NCBI GenBank assembly: GCA_020849075.1
Contig: JADLGZ010000106.1
Coordinates: 1-9,243 of the forward strand
Length of the DNA stretch: 9,243 nucleotides
Direction of reading: 5' to 3'
Origin: Fimbriimonadaceae bacterium
Lineage (GTDB): Bacteria > Armatimonadota > Fimbriimonadia > Fimbriimonadales > Fimbriimonadaceae
The notes below the pieces were generated by a model. That model saw nothing but the letters and a program-made list of their open reading frames with translations, had not been told where the DNA came from and searched no databases. Position numbers and translations under genes: made by a program. Position 1 is the first letter of the stretch; every line of letters begins with the position of its first letter. Shown in pieces: positions 6,728 to 9,243 of the stretch.

Positions 6728-7383
6728 TTTTGAATCTCCAACCGGTAGGCGAGGGTTGACGTCTCCGACGAGAAGTAAGCGCGCTTCACGGGCATCCCCA
6801 AGTCATCAATCCACCAACGTTCCCGCCGGTAGCTGTTGGTTCTTTCTACGACGTGAACCGTTTGTGTCTTGCCGAGGATTGATAGAGTTTCGTCGGGAAG
6901 GATTGCGAGCTTGACGTCGCCGAAGTCGCCGGCGTCGCTGAAGCCGTAGTCAAAAAACGAAGCCTTTTTCGCGTAGTCGGCTCCCGGTGCTTTGGATAGC
7001 CACCAAAACTTCGAAGGATCTCCGGCTTCCATAGGCGACTTTCGAATTCGGTCCGTGACGGTGAGCGCCTCGCTCCGATAGAAAGGGCGGCTCAGTTTGA
7101 CTATTGAGCCATTGGCTTCGGCGAGCCAGACGGACTTTTCCTTGTTTGAAACCATCGTGAACTCCCACCTCTTGAGGCTGGAATCGCTGTTGTAGCGGGC
7201 AACAACCGTCTGACTATCGCCGTCGCTAAACTGGGCGCTGTCGGACCACTCAAGGCTGCCATCATCGAATAATGTGCGTCGAATGACGACCTTTCCCTGG
7301 GTATCAAGCGTGCCCGTCAGGGTGTAGGTGCGCTCAACCACAAGGGGGCCGTTGACTAGGTGTGCGAGAATGACCGTTAGCAT
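6724..7383 (-). CDS. Hypothetical, probably exported protein upstream of the 5'-nucleotidase
   Basis: I do not recognise this 219-residue protein. It begins with a short hydrophobic stretch (MLTVILAHLVNG) that could be a minimal signal peptide without basic residues, followed by alternating polar and hydrophobic segments that look beta-rich (VERTYTLTGTLDTQGKVVIR; VVERTNSYRRERWWIDDLG). The C-terminal run, a WWIDDLGMPVKRAYFSSET motif then a last strand, recalls the closing strands of LolA-like or DUF3108-like periplasmic beta proteins, but this is only a visual resemblance. There is no catalytic motif and no lipobox cysteine. The gene is first in a two-gene unit: its stop overlaps the nucleotidase start by 4 bp, so the two products are made together and may share a compartment. 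No clear ribosome site precedes the ATG. The frame is open further upstream without a convincing alternative start. Confidence 0.75.
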   Translation of the reverse strand: MLTVILAHLVNGPLVVERTYTLTGTLDTQGKVVIRRTLFDDGSLEWSDSAQFSDGDSQTVVARYNSDSSLKRWEFTMVSNKEKSVWLAEANGSIVKLSRPFYRSEALTVTDRIRKSPMEAGDPSKFWWLSKAPGADYAKKASFFDYGFSDAGDFGDVKLAILPDETLSILGKTQTVHVVERTNSYRRERWWIDDLGMPVKRAYFSSETSTLAYRLEIQK

Positions 7384-7442
7384 CAGATGAATTTTGGCGC
7401 AAAAGCAAATGCATCGTGGGCGCGAACAAAGCAGGTAGCGCG

Positions 7443-7477
7443 TAACGTCCTACTGTTGCTATTATCTTAGGACATTA
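7443..7477. promoter_or_regulatory. Inverted repeat directly before pilT (operator or RNA hairpin)
   Basis: Arms 7443-7452 (TAACGTCCTA) and 7468-7477 (TAGGACATTA) are inverted copies matching at 9 of 10 positions, separated by 15 bases. The right arm contains the pilT Shine-Dalgarno (AGGA, 7469-7472) and ends at the base before the ATG. As DNA it could be an operator with half-sites about 25 bp apart; as RNA it could pair and hide the ribosome site. Arms of this length at this location are unlikely but not impossible by chance. Confidence 0.5.
7457..7465 (+). promoter_or_regulatory. Extended -10 promoter-like sequence for pilT
   Basis: TGCTATTAT has the TGn extension and a -10 hexamer matching TATAAT at five of six positions. 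I see no matching -35, which extended -10 promoters can do without. Transcription would begin near 7471-7473, leaving almost no leader before the ATG at 7478, so an unseen upstream start is also possible. The opposite strand offers GATAAT (7466-7461), a possible -10 for the divergent 219-residue gene. Confidence 0.35.
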
Positions 7478-8704
7478 ATGGAAACCCCGATAAATCAACC
7501 TCAAGCAGGTGCCCCACCTCAAGGTGGAAGCCTTCCCAACGCAACGTCCAATGCCGAATTGCCATTGGAAGGAATGGGCAAGACGAGGCCCGTTGAAGAT
7601 CTTCACATTGACGCGTTACTTGACATCGTCGTAGATCGCAACTGCTCAGATCTTCACATCGCGGTTGATAGCCCACCCATCGTCCGTGATGATGGGGCGT
7701 TGAAGAAGCTGAACTTTGAGAAGTTCACGCCACAGGTCACGCAGAGAATGATGTATGAAATCATCTCCGACGACCAGATCCATCGTTTTGAGACGACCTT
7801 GGAGCTTGACTTCTCCTACGCGCTTCCCAAGGGTCGAGCCCGTTTCCGTGTGAACCTCTATCGAGACCGAGGCGCCGTTGCGGCAGCCTTTCGTTTGATT
7901 TCCAGTCGGATCCCGACTGTGCGGGAACTGAATCTGCCGCCGATCTTGGAGCAATTGACCGAGCGGCCGCGCGGCCTGATTCTAGTGACCGGCCCTACTG
8001 GTTCTGGTAAATCAACATCGCTCGCGGCGATGATCAACAAGATCAATACAGATACGGCGGTTCATATCATTACGATTGAGGATCCGATTGAGTATCTCCA
8101 CACCCACAAGCAGTCCTTGATCAACCAGCGCGAATTGGGTCAGGACACGAAGAGCTTCAATAATGCGCTTCGCGCTAGCCTTCGCGAAGACCCGGATGTT
8201 CTACTTGTCGGTGAAATGCGCGACGTAGAAACAATCAGCCTTGCGATCACCGCGGCGGAAACGGGCCACTTGGTCTTTGCGACTCTGCACACGAACAATG
8301 CGGCGGAATCTATTGACCGTATGGTTGACGTATTCCCGCCAGGTCAGCAAGAACAGATTCGTGTCCAGCTGTCGAACAACTTGGTTGCGATTATTTCCCA
8401 ACAACTATTGCCAAGGGCGAGTGGCAAGGGTCGAATTCCGGCAAACGAAATCATGATCGCTACGCCGGCTATCCGAAACCTCATTCGCGAAGGCAAGACT
8501 CACCAGATTCCTTCGACCATTCAAACTAGCGGTGGCTTGGGCATGACAACCATGGACCAAGCATTGCGAGATCTTTACATGAAGGGGATCGTCACTTTGG
8601 ATGAGGCAATGTCTCGTTGCCAAAACCAAGAAGAATTGAAGAAGATGATCAGCACAATGGCAATTGGCACTCCAGGAAATGCAGCGCCTCCGCCGAGAAG
8701 ATAA
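7478..8704 (+). CDS. pilT: Type IV pilus retraction ATPase PilT
   Basis: A 408-residue cytoplasmic hexameric ATPase that powers pilus retraction. After an N-terminal PAS-like domain (about 42-145: SDLHIAVDSPPIVRDDGAL, DFSYALPKGRARFRVN) comes the secretion ATPase core: Walker A GPTGSGKST (172-180), Asp box ITIEDPIEY (198-206), Walker B LLVGEMRD with E246, and His box residues H264 and H271 (GHLVFATLHTN). AIRNLIREGK at 331-340 is the PilT hallmark needed for retraction and argues against PilB or GspE; GMTTMDQALRDL near 355 is also PilT-like. The protein is about 60 residues longer than usual, with a Gln/Pro/Gly/Asn-rich N-terminal extension (1-35) and a short Pro-rich tail. AGGA at 7469-7472, five bases upstream, supports the start. 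An internal ATG at 7574 is directly abutted by purines, too close to serve as a ribosome site. pilC follows after 4 bp. PilU is the main alternative. Confidence 0.94.
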   Translation: METPINQPQAGAPPQGGSLPNATSNAELPLEGMGKTRPVEDLHIDALLDIVVDRNCSDLHIAVDSPPIVRDDGALKKLNFEKFTPQVTQRMMYEIISDDQIHRFETTLELDFSYALPKGRARFRVNLYRDRGAVAAAFRLISSRIPTVRELNLPPILEQLTERPRGLILVTGPTGSGKSTSLAAMINKINTDTAVHIITIEDPIEYLHTHKQSLINQRELGQDTKSFNNALRASLREDPDVLLVGEMRDVETISLAITAAETGHLVFATLHTNNAAESIDRMVDVFPPGQQEQIRVQLSNNLVAIISQQLLPRASGKGRIPANEIMIATPAIRNLIREGKTHQIPSTIQTSGGLGMTTMDQALRDLYMKGIVTLDEAMSRCQNQEELKKMISTMAIGTPGNAAPPPRR

Positions 8705-8708
8705 GTAA

Positions 8709-9243
8709 ATGCCAGTCTATAGCTACACTTTCAAAGACGGGTCCGGTGCCATTCAGAAGGGCACGATGGATGCCGAAAGCGAAGACGTTTTACGTAGTCG
8801 TTTTACGGAGCAAGGCTTCGATGTTATCGAAGTCACCGTCATCAAGTCGAAGAGCACCAAGCCGAAAAGCTTTGGAAAAGTAAAACTCGGGAACCTGGCT
8901 GTTTTCTGTCGTCAGTTCAGCACGATGGTGGATGCGGGCGTGTCGCTGGTCCGTTGCTTGGATGTTCTCGGTCGCCAAACTCAGGATCCCAAGCTCAAGA
9001 AGATTCTTATTGACCTTGGTGAGCGCATCGAGTCCGGTGAAACCCTGAGTAAGTCTATGCAGCGCCACCCGCGAACGTTTAACAATCTGTTTGTTGGGCT
9101 CATTCGGGCTGGTGAAATTGGTGGTGTGCTTGAAGAGACCTTGCAGCGGTTGAGCCACTTCTTGGAGAAAGACGTTGAACTGCGCAGAAAGATCAAGTCC
9201 GCGATGACCTACCCGACGCTTGTGCTTTGCGCAGCGATCGGCA
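8709..9243 (+). CDS. pilC: Type IV pilus inner-membrane platform protein PilC, 5' part
   Basis: Open from the ATG at 8709 to the window edge: 178 complete codons with no stop. The N-terminus MPVYSYTFKDGSGAIQKGTM matches the usual PilC/GspF opening (M-x-x-Y-x-Y, then a G-x-x-x-x-G-x-x-x-A segment). From residue about 62 the first T2SSF domain begins: LAVFCRQFSTMVDAGVSLVR, LGERIESGETLSKSM, LFVGLIRAGEIGG and VELRRKIKSAMTYPTLVL, the last leading into the first membrane helix. PilC is the inner-membrane platform that couples PilB and PilT to pilin addition and removal. The second F domain and remaining helices (roughly half the protein) lie beyond the edge. It starts 4 bp after the pilT stop, so the two are co-transcribed and probably translationally linked. 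GspF of a type II secretion system shares the domain, but the pilT neighbour decides for PilC. Confidence 0.93.
   Translation, partial: MPVYSYTFKDGSGAIQKGTMDAESEDVLRSRFTEQGFDVIEVTVIKSKSTKPKSFGKVKLGNLAVFCRQFSTMVDAGVSLVRCLDVLGRQTQDPKLKKILIDLGERIESGETLSKSMQRHPRTFNNLFVGLIRAGEIGGVLEETLQRLSHFLEKDVELRRKIKSAMTYPTLVLCAAIG

Overview
The window reads as chromosomal DNA from a Gram-negative-type (two-membrane) bacterium of moderate G+C. The evidence is periplasm-directed proteins, a CpxP-like envelope protein and type IV pilus genes. The pilT-pilC pair and the glycine/proline-rich LTxxQ protein would fit Armatimonadota (Fimbriimonas-like) or a related phylum, but that placement is an impression from gene content, not a measurement. 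I see no phage, transposon, CRISPR or RNA gene. Genes are packed tightly, and the longest non-coding gap is about 130 bp.

Layout. (1) 1-73, minus: the first 24 codons of lepA (elongation factor 4), running off the left edge. It is divergent, across 69 bp, from (2) 143-1063, plus: a PAS-GGDEF diguanylate cyclase with an altered inhibitory site. (3) 1075-2235, minus: a lysine 6-dehydrogenase / saccharopine dehydrogenase-family enzyme, tail to tail with the cyclase. (4) 2363-5223, plus: a three-gene unit made of an OmpR-type response regulator, a membrane histidine kinase overlapping it by 4 bp, and 45 bp later a secreted LTxxQ (CpxP/Spy-like) protein interrupted by a long Gly/Pro-rich repeat. 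A rho-independent terminator candidate for this unit lies at 5254-5294, inside the 3' end of the opposing gene. (5) 7383-5237, minus: a two-gene unit of an unrecognised probable exported protein followed by a 5'-nucleotidase/metallophosphoesterase, joined by an ATGA overlap. (6) 7478-9243, plus: pilT (pilus retraction ATPase) and the start of pilC (inner-membrane platform), running off the right edge. An inverted repeat ends directly against the pilT start codon and encloses an extended -10 promoter-like sequence.

How the genes fit together. The regulator-kinase-LTxxQ set resembles the logic of CpxR-CpxA-CpxP: a periplasmic LTxxQ protein that could bind or modulate its sensor kinase, with the regulator controlling the set. 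It is the most interesting part of the window because the LTxxQ protein carries a collagen-like low-complexity insert, and the kinase's own periplasmic loop has a proline-rich segment. The pilus genes and the c-di-GMP synthase could both bear on surface behaviour, but nothing in the sequence links them directly. The 5'-nucleotidase pair suggests periplasmic phosphate or nucleoside scavenging.
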